From contig JASLFJ010000161.1 of NCBI GenBank assembly GCA_030150665.1, forward strand, positions 1 to 5,444: DNA of 5,444 bases, given 5' to 3'. A model generated the notes under the pieces. That model was not told the DNA's origin. It saw only the letters and a list, made by a program, of their open reading frames with translations, and ran no database searches. Both the position numbers and the translations under genes were made by a program. The stretch is from Enterococcaceae bacterium. GTDB lineage: Bacteria; Bacillota; Bacilli; Lactobacillales; Catellicoccaceae. Each line of letters starts with the position of its first letter. Positions within the stretch are counted from its first letter, which is position 1. This document shows, piece by piece, positions 5,438 to 5,444 of the stretch.

Positions 5438-5444
5438 TTTCTGT

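Overview
The window is AT-rich gamma-proteobacterial DNA and fits a member of the Pasteurellaceae. It holds a tRNA-Ser(GCU) of gamma-proteobacterial type and, inside the first gene, the motif CAAGCGGTC (119-127), which resembles the uptake-signal core of the Actinobacillus pleuropneumoniae/Mannheimia branch. The genus is an inference from few signals.

Layout: (1) 2-451, the 3' part of a plus-strand gene that runs in from outside the window and appears to encode a membrane-anchored protein of unknown function. (2) 483-533, a strong hairpin plus U-run that works as a terminator only for minus-strand transcripts, although no minus-strand gene remains to its right. (3) 534-923, a badly decayed IS5-family transposase whose start and end are recognisable in one frame but whose middle is deleted and which has seven in-frame stops. 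(4) 942-1175, the decayed C-terminal end of a type I restriction specificity subunit (hsdS), ending in the hallmark MQQLLTGKRR. (5) 1200-4873, three intact, tightly packed plus-strand genes: a dGTPase-family HD phosphohydrolase, a HEPN/abortive-infection-like protein, and a soluble KAP-family P-loop NTPase. (6) 4874-5310, an AT-rich stretch without a recognisable gene, with a 3 x 10-bp tandem repeat. (7) 5311-5437, a terminator and tRNA-Ser on the minus strand.

The three intact genes look like one operon: the gaps are 11 and 0 bases, every start has a good Shine-Dalgarno, and the last two genes are joined stop-to-start. Each family has ties to anti-phage defence (dNTP depletion, HEPN RNase/abortive infection, KAP NTPase as a signalling or assembly ATPase). 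They sit beside relics of a restriction system and an insertion sequence, next to a tRNA gene, which is typical of a defence island. The combination of dNTPase, HEPN protein and KAP ATPase is the most interesting content. I do not recognise it as a named system, and its defence role is inference.
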